Positions 43,658-53,197 of a DNA stretch of 64,000 nt are shown in pieces. Each line of letters opens with the position of its first letter. The first letter of the stretch is position 1. The notes below the pieces were generated by a model. The model saw only the letters and a list, made by a program, of their open reading frames with translations, did no database searches and was not told where the DNA came from. A program made the translations under genes and the position numbers. This stretch comes from Nitrospirota bacterium (GTDB lineage Bacteria; UBA2233), in assembly GCA_011620345.1 (NCBI GenBank), contig WOZJ01000050.1, positions 35,812 to 99,811 on the forward strand. The letters are read 5' to 3'.

Positions 43658-45811
43658 CTAGCGTTGTTCCCCCGCGGCCAAAAGCGCCCTCAAGGCAGGG
43701 ATGTAGGCCTTGTTTGCGTACTCCTTGAGCATCCTGCGGGCGCTGAAGGTAGGGCCGCAGCTTTTGATTGCTGCCTTCATCATGGCAACCCAGCCGTGAG
43801 GGGTGCCGTCTTCCCCTATGTCGTAGTACAAAGGAATAATCTCTTCTTCGAGCACTCGGTAGAGCGCTTCGGCATCCGTCCTGTCCCTGTTCTCGGTAGG
43901 CGTTCCGACCCCGAAGGCCCAGCCGTTTTGGCCGTTGAACCCCTCGACCCACCAGCCGTCCAGAATGCTCAAATTTGGGACGCCGTTTAACGACGCTTTC
44001 ATGCCCGAGGTTCCGGAAGCTTCCAGCGGAGGGATGGGGTTGTTGAGCCAGGCATCCACGCCGTGCACCAAGTACTGGGCGGTCTGTTCGCCGTAGTCTT
44101 CGACAAACGCGATCCTCCCGCAGAAGGAGGGGTCCTTTGCGACGTTGAACACGTTTTGAAGGATGCGTTTGCCTAGGCTGTCGTCTGGATGGGCCTTGCC
44201 TGCAAAAATAACCTGGACGGGCCTTAACGGGTTGCACGTGATCCGCTTAAGCCGTTCCGGGTCTGAAAGGATCAAATCGGCGCGCTTGTAGGCGGCAAAG
44301 CGTCTTGCGAACCCAAGCGTGAGGACAAACGGGTCAAGAAGTGCCCCTTGAGCCAGCCCTACCGATGCGGGCACTTTATCGCGGGCCCAACGGCGCCTTG
44401 CACGCTCGCGCATGATGTTTAAGAGCTTGGTTTTGAGCCAGATATGGAGCTCCCAAAGTTCTTTATCCGGGACGTCTTGGATATTAGACCAGGTTCTTTG
44501 GTCGTCATGGCGTTCCAGCCAGTCTCGGCCCAAATGACGGTCGAACAACAGCCCTACCTTTGGGTCTACCCAGGTAGGTACGTGCACGCCGTTGGTTACG
44601 TGGAAGATGGGAATTTCTTCCAGCCTTTTGTTCGGCCAAAGAGCCTTCCACATGTCCTTGGTCACTTCAAGGTGTTTTTTGCTGACAGCATTGGCGAATT
44701 GGCACATTTTTAAGGCAAATACGGCCATGTTAAACCCGGCGTTCGGGTCGGCAGGGTTCAGCCCGAGCTTGAAGAACGCCTCACGGCTTAGCCCGAGCGC
44801 TTCCCAGTAGGGATGGAAGTATTTCTCCACGAGCGCGTAGCTGAAGACGTCGATCCCGGCAGGAACAGGGGTATGCGTTGTAAAGAGCGAGGTCCTGTAG
44901 ACATACTCCTTGGCCTGCTTAAAATCGAGCCCACGCCCCATGAGACCCCTGGCATGCTCCAAAAGGGCGAAGGCTGGGTGCCCCTCGTTTAAATGGACCA
45001 TGAACTCTTGAAGGCCGAGCGTTCTTAGGACCGCTATGCCCCCCAGCCCTAGAACAATTTCCTGGCGGAGACGCTCCTCTGGATCCCCTATGTAGAGCCT
45101 CGCCGAGATTTCCCTGTTCCAAGGCTCGTTCGCCTCGATGTTCGTATCCATTAAATAAAGGGGAACACGGCCGACCTGAACCCGCCATACAGAAACGTAT
45201 ATGGCGGGTTCGATGACAGGGACGCGAACAGTCAGCCATTTTCCCGCTTTGTCTTTAACCTTTTCGATCGGCAGATAGTTGTAGTTTATAAGCTCGTGGT
45301 GTTCTTCCTGCCAGCCTTGCTCCGTGAGCCTCTGGTGAACGTAGCCTTCTGGGTAGAAGAGTCCTATCCCTACGACCGGGACACCCAAATCGCTCGATTC
45401 CTTAAGATGGTCCCCCGCCAGCATGCCAAGCCCTCCGGCATAGATGGGGAGAGACCGGTGTAGGCCATACTCGAAACTAAAGTAGGCGATGAGCGGCTCT
45501 TTTTGTGGCCTTGGAAAAACCGTATCGAACCACCTAGATGTGTTGACCATGTAGGCCTCGAACTCGGCCATGACCTCGTCGTAGAGGCGAAGGTACGACC
45601 GGCTTTTGCAGGCCTTCTCGAGTTCCTCCAAGGGAAGCTCGCTTAGCATCTTTACAGGGTTGTGAACGGTTTCCTTCCAGCGCATTCTTCCTAGGAGCTT
45701 GAACAGCATCCGGGCCTTAGGGTTCCAGCTCCAGTATAGGTTCATAGAGAGTTTTCCTAGCCCTTTAATCCTTTCGGGCAAAAGTGGACAGGTATGATTC
45801 ATCGATTCCAT
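43658..45811 (-). CDS. glgP: Alpha-glucan (glycogen) phosphorylase, short MalP-like type
   Basis: 717 residues; phosphorolysis of alpha-1,4-glucans to glucose-1-phosphate. The short form lacks the N-terminal regulatory extension of the 820-residue enzymes. 'FSFEYGLHRSLPIYAGGLG' opens the catalytic core, and the PLP Lys is in 'EASGTSGMKASLNG' near the C-terminal third. A DUF3417 N-terminal segment ('LSMNLYWSWNPKA') is present, as in thermophile and actinobacterial members. Third gene of a glycolytic cluster with pfkB and gpmA, 68 bp after gpmA. Confidence 0.94.
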   Translation of the reverse strand: MESMNHTCPLLPERIKGLGKLSMNLYWSWNPKARMLFKLLGRMRWKETVHNPVKMLSELPLEELEKACKSRSYLRLYDEVMAEFEAYMVNTSRWFDTVFPRPQKEPLIAYFSFEYGLHRSLPIYAGGLGMLAGDHLKESSDLGVPVVGIGLFYPEGYVHQRLTEQGWQEEHHELINYNYLPIEKVKDKAGKWLTVRVPVIEPAIYVSVWRVQVGRVPLYLMDTNIEANEPWNREISARLYIGDPEERLRQEIVLGLGGIAVLRTLGLQEFMVHLNEGHPAFALLEHARGLMGRGLDFKQAKEYVYRTSLFTTHTPVPAGIDVFSYALVEKYFHPYWEALGLSREAFFKLGLNPADPNAGFNMAVFALKMCQFANAVSKKHLEVTKDMWKALWPNKRLEEIPIFHVTNGVHVPTWVDPKVGLLFDRHLGRDWLERHDDQRTWSNIQDVPDKELWELHIWLKTKLLNIMRERARRRWARDKVPASVGLAQGALLDPFVLTLGFARRFAAYKRADLILSDPERLKRITCNPLRPVQVIFAGKAHPDDSLGKRILQNVFNVAKDPSFCGRIAFVEDYGEQTAQYLVHGVDAWLNNPIPPLEASGTSGMKASLNGVPNLSILDGWWVEGFNGQNGWAFGVGTPTENRDRTDAEALYRVLEEEIIPLYYDIGEDGTPHGWVAMMKAAIKSCGPTFSARRMLKEYANKAYIPALRALLAAGEQR

Positions 45812-45879
45812 CGTCGTTTGCCTTCATGCCATGAATTGGTGGAACGTTTGGAGAGTGCGATCATCTATCCATGATTTAT

Positions 45880-46623
45880 CTATGCCTTGACTTGCCGTTT
45901 GACAGCCTCGGCGGCCCTTTGAACCTCTTCTTGGCTTCCCAAGTAATAGTGGCGAAGGGCGCGGAAGTCCTGATCGAGTTCGTAGACCAACGGAAACCCT
46001 GTCGGAATGTTTAGGCCTACAATATCTTGATCGGAGATTCCGTCCAGATACTTTACGAGCGCGCGCAAGCTGTTGCCGTGGGCGGCGATTAGCACGCTCT
46101 TCCCGTTTCGGATTTTGGGGACGATTGCATCTTGCCAAAACGGAATCGTTCGTTGAAGGGTTGTTTTGAGCGATTCGGAGGCCGGCAAAAGCCTTGGGTC
46201 TAGCTCTTGGTAACGCGGGTCGGACTTAGGGTGCCTTGGATCGTCCGACTCGAGCTCTGGCGGGGGGATGTCGTAGCTGCGCCGCCAGGCGAGCACTTGT
46301 TCCGCCCCGTACTTATCTGCCGTTTCTTGCTTGTTGAGCCCTTGGAGCGCTCCGTAGTGACGCTCGTTCAGCCTCCAGGACCGTTGGACAGGTATCCACA
46401 TCAAATCCATTTCTTCCATTACGATCCACAGCGTTCGTATGGCCCGTTTTAGGACCGAGGTGAGCGCATAATCGAAGCTGACCCCGGCTTCTTTGAGGAG
46501 CCTTGCTGCGTTCTTTGCCTCTCTAACGCCCTGTTCGGACAAATCGACATCCACCCAGCCCGTAAAGCGGTTCTCTAGGTTCCAGGTGCTCTGTCCATGC
46601 CTTAGGAGAACCAAGCGGTACAT
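45880..46623 (-). CDS. gpmA: 2,3-bisphosphoglycerate-dependent phosphoglycerate mutase
   Basis: 247 residues; interconverts 3- and 2-phosphoglycerate. '[18 protein letters not shown]' contains the phospho-His; 'KRAIRTLW', '[12 protein letters not shown]' and '[14 protein letters not shown]' are the other GpmA blocks. This is the true dPGM, in contrast to the generic histidine phosphatase at 24.6 kb. It lies between pfkB (23 bp upstream) and glgP. Confidence 0.95.
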   Translation of the reverse strand: MYRLVLLRHGQSTWNLENRFTGWVDVDLSEQGVREAKNAARLLKEAGVSFDYALTSVLKRAIRTLWIVMEEMDLMWIPVQRSWRLNERHYGALQGLNKQETADKYGAEQVLAWRRSYDIPPPELESDDPRHPKSDPRYQELDPRLLPASESLKTTLQRTIPFWQDAIVPKIRNGKSVLIAAHGNSLRALVKYLDGISDQDIVGLNIPTGFPLVYELDQDFRALRHYYLGSQEEVQRAAEAVKRQVKA

Positions 46624-46646
46624 TTCTGCCCCCCTTTTATCGCACT

Positions 46647-47570
46647 TTATAGAGGCTTAATTTCAACCTTTGACAGGATTTCAAGGAACGCTTCTTGCGT
46701 GCAGATGGCCGTTCCTGGCATGAGCGTGGTGGCCGTCCCCGCAGCGACGGCACATTTGAGCGCCCAGGTAGGATCCTTTTTTTGCCGGAATCCATGAAGG
46801 AACCCCGCCACGAAAGAATCTCCGGCCCCGACGGTGTTTTTTGCCTGAACCTTCGGAGGAACGGCCAAAAGTCTAAGGTCGTTTTTGACGAGCAGCGCGC
46901 CCTTGCCGCCAAGCGAAACGAGCACCCAGGGAATCCCTCTTTCGAGGACATCCATGGCCGCTTGCAGGGTCTCATTTAAATTGGTGAGCTCTTTGCCCAC
47001 AAGCCCAGCCAGCTCGTGCTCGTTTGGCTTGATCGCATCGGGAAGGCCCTCAACCCCCGCCTTTAGCGCCTCGCCGTCGGCATCTAGGAATACCATTGCA
47101 CCCTTGGACTTGGCTAGCGCCACAACCTGCCTGTAAACAACGGGGTGAACTCCAGCGGGGAGGCTACCGCTGATGGCAAGGAATTCTATATCTTTAAGAT
47201 TTTCGATTCTTCGGATGAGACGCATGAGCTCGTAAGGGTGAACCTTCGGGCCTTTGGCGTTGAAGATGACTTGCCTGTGGTCGCCTTGTTCATTGACGAT
47301 GATGTTCGTCCGGGTTTCACCAGAAATTCTAACGAAGCTGCAAGAAACCCCCGCGTTCAATAGCTGTCCTTCGAGCTCTTCGCCAGCGAACCCACCGACG
47401 AACCCCAACGCCATGTTTGGCGTGCCGAGCGAGGTGAGCACCTTCGAGACGTCGATCCCTTTTCCCGCGGCGTAACGCTCTTCGTGGACAACCCGGTTGG
47501 CCGTGTCGAGGTAAACCTCTTTGACCCATAGGGCCCGATCAAGCGCGGGGTTGAGGGTCAGCGTGTATAT
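46647..47570 (-). CDS. PfkB-family sugar-phosphate kinase (FruK/tagatose-6-P kinase-like) with apparent non-canonical start
   Basis: Reading back in frame from the first standard start (GTG 47441) recovers 43 more conserved codons, beginning '[16 protein letters not shown]' and containing '[12 protein letters not shown]', the family's GGKGxN block. Before that there is no in-frame ATG, GTG or TTG; the natural first codon is ATA at 47570 (or GTT just before), 9-12 nt after an AAAGGGG ribosome site. From ATA the protein has 307 residues, the normal length. The catalytic motif '[13 protein letters not shown]' is intact. Likely a 1-phosphofructokinase or 6-phosphofructokinase-2 type. It may use a rare start, or one base may be wrong in the assembly. 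Upstream of gpmA and glgP. Confidence 0.88.
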   Translation of the reverse strand: MYTLTLNPALDRALWVKEVYLDTANRVVHEERYAAGKGIDVSKVLTSLGTPNMALGFVGGFAGEELEGQLLNAGVSCSFVRISGETRTNIIVNEQGDHRQVIFNAKGPKVHPYELMRLIRRIENLKDIEFLAISGSLPAGVHPVVYRQVVALAKSKGAMVFLDADGEALKAGVEGLPDAIKPNEHELAGLVGKELTNLNETLQAAMDVLERGIPWVLVSLGGKGALLVKNDLRLLAVPPKVQAKNTVGAGDSFVAGFLHGFRQKKDPTWALKCAVAAGTATTLMPGTAICTQEAFLEILSKVEIKPL

Positions 47571-47612
47571 AACGGCCCGATCCCCTTTGGATGTTTCTAT
47601 TTGCGCACTTTT

Positions 47613-47643
47613 ATTATATAGGGTACTCCAGGCTCTGGTTGAA
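47613..47643 (-). promoter_or_regulatory. Candidate promoter for pfkB-gpmA-glgP
   Basis: On the minus strand TTCAAC (47643-47638) is followed after 17 bp by TATATAAT (47620-47613), the only strong -10-like sequence between the CoA-transferase stop and pfkB. Transcription would begin near 47606, only about 36 nt before the ATA codon, so a start codon further upstream is unlikely. Confidence 0.45.
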
Positions 47644-47664
47644 GTGCAAGCGTTCGCCAGGCCC

Positions 47665-49185
47665 TTAAACGGCCTGGGTCATGCTTTCTGGAAGGGCAGG
47701 AAGCATTTGGCCCCTCCTTTGGTAGCGCACGTGGAATGATAGCGCTTCTTCTAAGATATGGGGGGTATGCCCTCCTCGTTTGAGTGCATCCTTGCAGTAG
47801 TCTTTGAGGATCTCACGATAGCTTGGGTGTGCGCAGTGCTCGACAATCAACGGCGCCCTTTCTCTGGGGGCAAGCCCCCTTAAATCGGCAAGCCCCTGCT
47901 CGGTGATCAGGATGTCCACGTCATGCTCTGGATGGTCGACGTGGGCCACCATCGGAACGATGCAGGATATTTTCCCCTCCTTAACGATTGAAGGGGTAAC
48001 AAATATAGACAGGTGGCTGTTGCGGGCAAAATCCCCCGACCCCCCTATCCCGTTCATCATGTGCGTGCCCATGATGTGGGTCGAGTTGATGTTGCCGTAG
48101 ATGTCCGCCTCGATGGCTGCATTGATGGCCACGATCCCTAGCCTTCGAACCACCTCCGGGTGGTTGGAAATCTCTTGAGGTCTTAGAATAAGTTTATCCC
48201 GGTAGCGTCCAATATTGGCCATGATTTCCCTGTGGGCCTTGGCCGAGAGCGTGATCGAGGTGCACGAGGCAAAGGACATCTTTCCGGCATCGATCAGCAT
48301 GAACACGGCATCCTGCAGCACTTCGGAATACATCTTGAGGTTCTCGAAATCTGAGCCTATAAACCCTTCCAAGACAGCGTTTGCCGTGGCACCGATTCCT
48401 GCCTGCAGCGGCGGGAGTTGTTTGCTGAGTCTTCCTTTTTTCACCTCGTGCTTGAGGAAATCGATCAACTGGACTGCGATCGCTTCGGTCGCCCCGTCGG
48501 GCGGTAAGATGCGTGCCTCCGAATCGGGCTTGTTGGTAATGACGATGCCTACAATCTTCGAGGGGTCTACGGGGATGGCCGAAACCCCCACCCTGTCTTC
48601 GGGGTGGACGATTGGGATTGGTTCCCTGTAGGGCCTTCTTGCTGGGATATAAATGTCGTGGACGCCCTGGAGAGCATCGGGTTGGGCCAGGTTGATCTCT
48701 AGCAGAATCTTGTCGGCGAACAGCGCGTAAGAGGCAGAATTCCCAACCGAGGTTGTCGGTACGAGCCCCCCGTCCTCCTCGATGGCCAAAACCTCCAAAA
48801 GGGCAACGTCCACCTTGGGCAATTGCCTGGAGCGCAACAGCTCGACGGTTTTAGAGAGGTGTTGGTCGATGAACATCACCTCTCCTGCGTTGATCGCCTC
48901 CCTAAGCATACCATCCGACATAAAAGGAAGCCGTCTTGCGATGACTCCGGCCTCCGTGAGCGGAGAGTCGCAGTCTTCCCCCGTCGAGGCGCCCGTCATC
49001 AGCGTAATCTTGAACGGCTCTTCTTTGGCACGCTCTGCAAGTGCCCTTGGAATCGCCTTAACATCGCCCGCCCGCGTAAACCCGCTCATTCCGACAACCA
49101 TCCCGTCTTGGATGAACGAGGCTGCCTCCTCGGCGTTCATAACCTTCCCCAAAAGTGACTTGCACCTTAATCTATCGCGGTACAC
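47665..49185 (-). CDS. Acetyl-CoA hydrolase/transferase family CoA-transferase (Ach1/AarC/Cat1-like)
   Basis: 506 residues from GTG 49185. 'GMSGFTRAGDVKAIPRALAE' at the N-terminus and 'GIGATANAVLEGF' in the middle are class I CoA-transferase blocks; the probable catalytic Glu lies in 'KMYSEVLQDAVF'. 'NSTHIMGTHMMNGIGGSGDFARN' lies in the C-domain (quoted as two adjoining motifs). It likely exchanges CoA between acetate, succinate or propionate species, linking the SDH/KOR part of metabolism to acetate. Activity as hydrolase or transferase cannot be decided from sequence. Confidence 0.9.
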   Translation of the reverse strand: MYRDRLRCKSLLGKVMNAEEAASFIQDGMVVGMSGFTRAGDVKAIPRALAERAKEEPFKITLMTGASTGEDCDSPLTEAGVIARRLPFMSDGMLREAINAGEVMFIDQHLSKTVELLRSRQLPKVDVALLEVLAIEEDGGLVPTTSVGNSASYALFADKILLEINLAQPDALQGVHDIYIPARRPYREPIPIVHPEDRVGVSAIPVDPSKIVGIVITNKPDSEARILPPDGATEAIAVQLIDFLKHEVKKGRLSKQLPPLQAGIGATANAVLEGFIGSDFENLKMYSEVLQDAVFMLIDAGKMSFASCTSITLSAKAHREIMANIGRYRDKLILRPQEISNHPEVVRRLGIVAINAAIEADIYGNINSTHIMGTHMMNGIGGSGDFARNSHLSIFVTPSIVKEGKISCIVPMVAHVDHPEHDVDILITEQGLADLRGLAPRERAPLIVEHCAHPSYREILKDYCKDALKRGGHTPHILEEALSFHVRYQRRGQMLPALPESMTQAV

Positions 49186-49380
49186 CCTCTAAGCCTCCAG
49201 AAAATAAAAAAACATACATTTATAAAATCAAACATATTTGTGTAATCGTCTTTCTAGAATTGTAGCTTATAATGAGAAGAAGTATCAACCCATAACGTAT
49301 TTTCCACGAAAAGGCCGCAGTCATACTGAAAGACCAAATGCAAAGCTCGAAGTTTTACCAAAATAAGGTTCGGGAGAGTC

Positions 49381-49926
49381 CTACGAGGGGGAGCCTGGGT
49401 GGAGCTCGTTCAGGGCATGTTCGAAGACGGTCTTCGACACTTTGTCTATCAGGACAAACCGTACAATCCTAATGGACCGGAGCTTTTTTGCCTCCTTAAG
49501 GATTGTTGCGAGCGCCACACGAGCCGCTTCCTCCATAGGGTAGCCGAACGCACCCGTCGATACGGCCGGGAAGGCGATGGAGCGCAATCCTTTCTCCTCG
49601 GCTAGCTTAAGAGCATTTGCGTAGCAATCGGCAAGGAGATTTTGAGGCTGGTTGTCCACCCCATAAACAGGCCCTAGGCAGTGGATGACCCATGGGTTTG
49701 GCAGGTTGAACCCTGGTGTGATAACGGCATCGCCCGGTTCGATCGGAGCAAGCGGCCCGCAGGCTTTTTCGAGGCTGGGCCCCGCGGCGCGGTGAATGGC
49801 CCCTGCTACGCCTCCGCCGGGTTTGAGCTTCGCGTTGGCCGCGTTGACGATCGCATCAATCCCTTCTTGCTGTGCGATATCCCCCGTCACGATTTCCAGC
49901 GTAATCGGTCCTAGCGCTCTCCCCAT
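49381..49926 (-). CDS. Macrodomain (ADP-ribose/O-acetyl-ADP-ribose binding) protein
   Basis: 181 residues forming a single macrodomain: 'IVTGDIAQQEGIDAIVNAAN', 'KPGGGVAGAIHRAAG' and 'IAFPAVSTGAFGYPMEEAA'. These loops bind ADP-ribose; many bacterial members deacetylate O-acetyl-ADP-ribose or reverse mono-ADP-ribosylation. The catalytic-type Asn and Asp/Gly loops are intact, so activity is plausible. Divergent from upp; no toxin partner is visible. Confidence 0.92.
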   Translation of the reverse strand: MGRALGPITLEIVTGDIAQQEGIDAIVNAANAKLKPGGGVAGAIHRAAGPSLEKACGPLAPIEPGDAVITPGFNLPNPWVIHCLGPVYGVDNQPQNLLADCYANALKLAEEKGLRSIAFPAVSTGAFGYPMEEAARVALATILKEAKKLRSIRIVRFVLIDKVSKTVFEHALNELHPGSPS

Positions 49927-50095
49927 CTGTCTTCCTTATTCTGTAGTCGGTAGCAGGGGAATCGTGAAGGAGGGCTCTAACGGCCCTAGGCATGGGTTAT
50001 CCGTGCTTGACAAACGATACTTTGACTCTATCGGCCATTCAAGTATAGTACCTCTAAATTGTTTACAAACGGCCTTCGGCCAAAGAGGAGGACGA

Positions 50096-50731
50096 ATGAA
50101 TGTGAACGTTCTCGATACGGCCCTTATCCAGCACGAGCTTAGTATACTTCGTGATTCAAGCACGGGTGGAATTGCCTTCAGGAAGGGCCTTCAGCACCTA
50201 GGCCGCTATTTTGCCTACGAGATTTCTAAAAGTTTTCCAAGAATTAAGCGTCCCATAGCTACTCCGCTGGACACAGCAGTTGGGTTGTTTATCGAGGGGC
50301 TGGGCAGAATCGTTATCGTGAACGTCCTAAGGGCGGCCATTCCGCTTGTCGAAGGGCTCTTGAGCGTGTTCTTCGAGGCTAGAGTGGGCATTATCAGCGC
50401 CTTTCGCGGTGAAGCTCCTCCGTTTCCCGTTCAAATCGATTACGTGCGTGTTCCCAAGATCGAGCCCGAAGATACGCTCATCGTGGCCGACCCGATGGTG
50501 GCAACCGGCTCGACGATAACGGGCGTCCTAAAAGTACTCGAGCGTTACGGGGCTCCGAAACGTACCATTCTGGCTTGCATTTTGACGACGCCCGTCGCTT
50601 TAGACCGCCTAGAGCGGGCGTTCCCGGGCCTTAATGTCTACACATCGGGCATTGATAATTCGCTGAACGATCAAGGCTATATCGTGCCCGGGCTAGGAGA
50701 TGCAGGAGATAGGGCATTCTTGACCCTATGA
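50096..50731 (+). CDS. upp: Uracil phosphoribosyltransferase
   Basis: 211 residues from ATG 50096 (ribosome site AGAGGAGG); a longer in-frame reading into the divergent region is not supported. It salvages uracil with PRPP to UMP. PRPP motif 'LIVADPMVATGSTITG' and the uracil-binding C-terminus 'DQGYIVPGLGDAGDRAF' are diagnostic. The N-terminus 'LIQHELSILRDSSTGGIAFR' is typical. Confidence 0.94.
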   Translation: MNVNVLDTALIQHELSILRDSSTGGIAFRKGLQHLGRYFAYEISKSFPRIKRPIATPLDTAVGLFIEGLGRIVIVNVLRAAIPLVEGLLSVFFEARVGIISAFRGEAPPFPVQIDYVRVPKIEPEDTLIVADPMVATGSTITGVLKVLERYGAPKRTILACILTTPVALDRLERAFPGLNVYTSGIDNSLNDQGYIVPGLGDAGDRAFLTL

Positions 50732-51078
50732 TTCATTGCTTGGCCGAACGACGGGGAGGTCTCGTCGGATACTGAAGAGGCGGGTCTATCCACTGTTCGT
50801 ATCACGATCGCCATTGAGAGTGTTGCAGTTGACGAGCGTGCGTATCCTTGCGGCCGGGATCACGCCAGCGCTTGCAAGAAACCTTGTTTACACGAGGGTG
50901 TTTTCTAAAAATATCCAAACGTTTACGACGCTCTAGCAGGCCCTTCGGGCCATGATTGCCCATACTCGAGAATCTTAGAGTACACCGTACAAAAACAACA
51001 GCTTGACTTTATACTTCTCTCATGCTACCTCTATCAATAGATTTTATTAAAATAAATCTAACGTTTTATGGAGGAAGC
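50732..51078. other. Intergenic region without a recognisable gene
   Basis: 347 bp between upp and the CocE-like hydrolase gene. A short hairpin AGGCCC-TTC-GGGCC (about 50938-50951) lacks a T tract. Near the downstream end the sequence becomes AT-rich, with TTGACT at 51003 and TATACT at 51010, too close together to form one promoter. The hydrolase ribosome site (TGGAGGAAGC) sits just before 51079. A 66-codon open frame at 50736-50936 has no supporting start signal or composition. Confidence 0.5.
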
Positions 51079-52746
51079 ATGGGGAGGCTTAGGTTTCTTT
51101 GGGGGTTCTTTGCGTTTATGTTTGCATTCTCGTATTTTGGGTCACTGGCTGAGGTTTTCGCCTTGGGCCCTCTCATGCAAGGAGTAGCTTCGAGTGCCTT
51201 TAACGCCCTGCCAGGAACGCTCTCGGTACCAGGGCTCCATTTCGAGACAAAGACGTTTACCGTCAAAGCGCTGGATGGCGCGGAACTTCCAGGGCACGTA
51301 CTGGTTCCAAAAAACGTTTCTCCAGGTCAACGCTTGCCCGTGATTTTATTCGTCCATTCTTGGCTGTTAAACCAGATCGAGTACGTTACCCAAGAGGTAC
51401 AATTTGCGAGCAAGGGCTACATCGTAGGTAGCTACGATTGCAGGGGCTGGTATGCCGGTCAGGGCAAAATTCAGGTGACTGGTCCCGCCGAGATGGACGA
51501 TTTAAGCCGCGTGCTCGATCATATCTTAAGCATTCCGTCGGCGGACTCCGGCAATGTTGGAGTGGTGGGTATTTCCTACGGCGGCGGCCATGCCCTGCTG
51601 GCCCCGGCCTTCGATGAACGCGTTAAAGTCGTGTACAGCATGAGCGGCTGGGCCGACCTTCAAGACGCTCTTGTTCCCTACGATTCGGGCAAGGGGCTGT
51701 GGGATTTGATGCTCGTGGGCTCTGCCCAGATGATCGCAAACCCTGATCCGATGCTTTGGGGATGGATATCCTCTTTCCTTACCGGCGGGCCCAGCGAGCG
51801 CGATGCGACCAAGGATGACTTACGCCGCCGTTCGGCCAAGACGTACGTGGACAAGATTAACGCCAAGGGAACGCCCGTTTACATTCAGAACAACATCAAC
51901 GATGATTTGTTCACCTCCAGGCAGATGGTTGATTTTTTTTCAAGCCTAAACGTTCCCAAAAAACTGGCATTTTTAAACGGCGTACACGCGACTGGCGAGG
52001 CGCCGGGGCTGCTTTTTATGTCTAGCTTTGCCTGGAATCAGGCCCATAAATGGTTCGATTACTGGCTTAAGGGCGTTCCAACGGGCATCATGGAAGAGCC
52101 TGATGTGCACGTGTACACCAAATGGAACGATTCCTTAGCAGCGTTCGATGACCTTCCGCTCAACGATTCAGCGATGAATATGGTCGTGAGCGATGAGGGG
52201 CTCCGAGAGGGGAGGGCCGCTTCAAGCAAAACCTACAGACTCGAGAATCGTGTGGGCATCTCGGATACGAACTCCGGCATTTTTATGACTACGCCGCTTA
52301 TGTACTCGTATTTTGGCCTGCCCGTAACACAAGGGCCGAAGGTCGCGGGGAATTCGATCGACTGGGATACGATCGCGTTTTCTACCCCTGTTACGTTCAT
52401 GGGAATTCCAGAAGTCAAGGTGAACGTCAGGACGGATTCAGAAACCTTTCAGGTAAACGCCTTTCTTTGGGATGTTGACCCCTCTGGTAGGGCGAGCATG
52501 CTTTTGCACGAGGCATACACCAAGTTTGAGGCGACACCCGGATCGGTCTATCCCGTTGACATCAGAATGAACCTTTTAGCCCAAAAACTAGGGGCAGGCC
52601 ATAAACTGCGCCTAACGCTTAGCACCTCAGACCCGGCCTTTGCCTTGAGCGTCCTTCAACCATTCACGCTAGAGGTCCTTTCCGGTCAAGATGGACCCAT
52701 TAGCTTAACGCTACCCGTAATGGGCGGACAAAGGAGCGCGCAATGA
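51079..52746 (+). CDS. Secreted CocE/NonD-type (S15 peptidase-like) alpha/beta hydrolase
   Basis: 555 residues from ATG 51079, chosen for its GGAGGAAG site and because the N-terminus 'MGRLRFLWGFFAFMFAF' then reads as a signal peptide. The alpha/beta-hydrolase core has the nucleophile in 'GISYGGGH', the acid in 'NINDDLF' and the His in 'NGVHATGEA'. The C-terminal ~200 residues form the jelly-roll domain of X-Pro dipeptidyl-peptidases and CocE esterases ('PVTFMGIPEVKVNVRTDS'). It probably hydrolyses an extracellular ester or peptide. Its stop overlaps a 60-codon hydrophobic ORF. Confidence 0.88.
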   Translation: MGRLRFLWGFFAFMFAFSYFGSLAEVFALGPLMQGVASSAFNALPGTLSVPGLHFETKTFTVKALDGAELPGHVLVPKNVSPGQRLPVILFVHSWLLNQIEYVTQEVQFASKGYIVGSYDCRGWYAGQGKIQVTGPAEMDDLSRVLDHILSIPSADSGNVGVVGISYGGGHALLAPAFDERVKVVYSMSGWADLQDALVPYDSGKGLWDLMLVGSAQMIANPDPMLWGWISSFLTGGPSERDATKDDLRRRSAKTYVDKINAKGTPVYIQNNINDDLFTSRQMVDFFSSLNVPKKLAFLNGVHATGEAPGLLFMSSFAWNQAHKWFDYWLKGVPTGIMEEPDVHVYTKWNDSLAAFDDLPLNDSAMNMVVSDEGLREGRAASSKTYRLENRVGISDTNSGIFMTTPLMYSYFGLPVTQGPKVAGNSIDWDTIAFSTPVTFMGIPEVKVNVRTDSETFQVNAFLWDVDPSGRASMLLHEAYTKFEATPGSVYPVDIRMNLLAQKLGAGHKLRLTLSTSDPAFALSVLQPFTLEVLSGQDGPISLTLPVMGGQRSAQ

Positions 52747-52925
52747 ACCTAACGCTTACGTTCCTCGACCCCGTGAAGGCATTGATCGAGATGGTGTTCG
52801 GTTCCCTTGGGACGGTGATGGTCCCAAGCGCGCCTGCATTCTCTTCGGTGTATACGCTTATGGGGCCGGTTATGCTAGGCCTCCAGCTGGGCCTAGGCCA
52901 AATCCTCTCGATGCTCGGGCTGTAA
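52743..52925 (+). CDS. Small hydrophobic protein coupled to the secreted hydrolase
   Basis: 60 residues. The ATG overlaps the hydrolase stop as ATGA, the usual sign of translational coupling, and a strong terminator begins 19 bp after its stop, so it lies within the transcript. Mostly apolar, with two possible amphipathic or TM segments (about 5-25 and 38-60). It has no recognisable domain. It may be a membrane tether or chaperone for the hydrolase; a chance frame cannot be excluded. Confidence 0.5.
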   Translation: MNLTLTFLDPVKALIEMVFGSLGTVMVPSAPAFSSVYTLMGPVMLGLQLGLGQILSMLGL

Positions 52926-52943
52926 GCGGCCCTTTCAGTTCAG

Positions 52944-52976
52944 ATCAAAAAGGGGGCCAAAGGCCCCCTTTTTGAT
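52944..52976. terminator. Bidirectional rho-independent terminator
   Basis: A perfect 15-bp inverted repeat ATCAAAAAGGGGGCC-AAA-GGCCCCCTTTTTGAT. The GC-rich stem is flanked by A5 and T5, so it can end the plus-strand hydrolase transcript and also the minus-strand oxidoreductase transcript converging on it. Confidence 0.85.
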
Positions 52977-53020
52977 CTTGGTCTCTGAAGCGCAAGAATA
53001 GCCTAATCTTTCAAGCTCCG

Positions 53021-53160
53021 GGGGGGACAGAAATGTCCAGCCTATCATTTGACAGTAGATGGCAATAATCCGTTCCCAGCCCTATTAAAGCGAAGCCCAA
53101 GGCTTTTCGCCCCGGCAATAGGCCTGCAAATGTGGGGAGGAAACCCCGCCATCCTGAATG
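53021..53160. repeat. REP-like palindromic intergenic element, copy 3 (degraded)
   Basis: Contains GGACA-GAAA-TGTCC followed by AGCCTATC (about 53025-53046), a diverged version of the copy-2 palindrome. It also has CCCAAGGCTTTTCGCCCCGG (about 53098-53117) and GGGGAGGAAACCCCGCC (about 53135-53151), echoing segments of copies 1 and 2. It lies between convergent genes. Confidence 0.55.
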
Positions 53161-53197
53161 GGCAACCCCGATCATAGCGATTCTCATATCCAAGCTT

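Noticed and set aside
50736-50936. 66-codon basic ORF after upp
   Set aside because: No ribosome site, no recognisable features and atypical composition; treated as non-coding.
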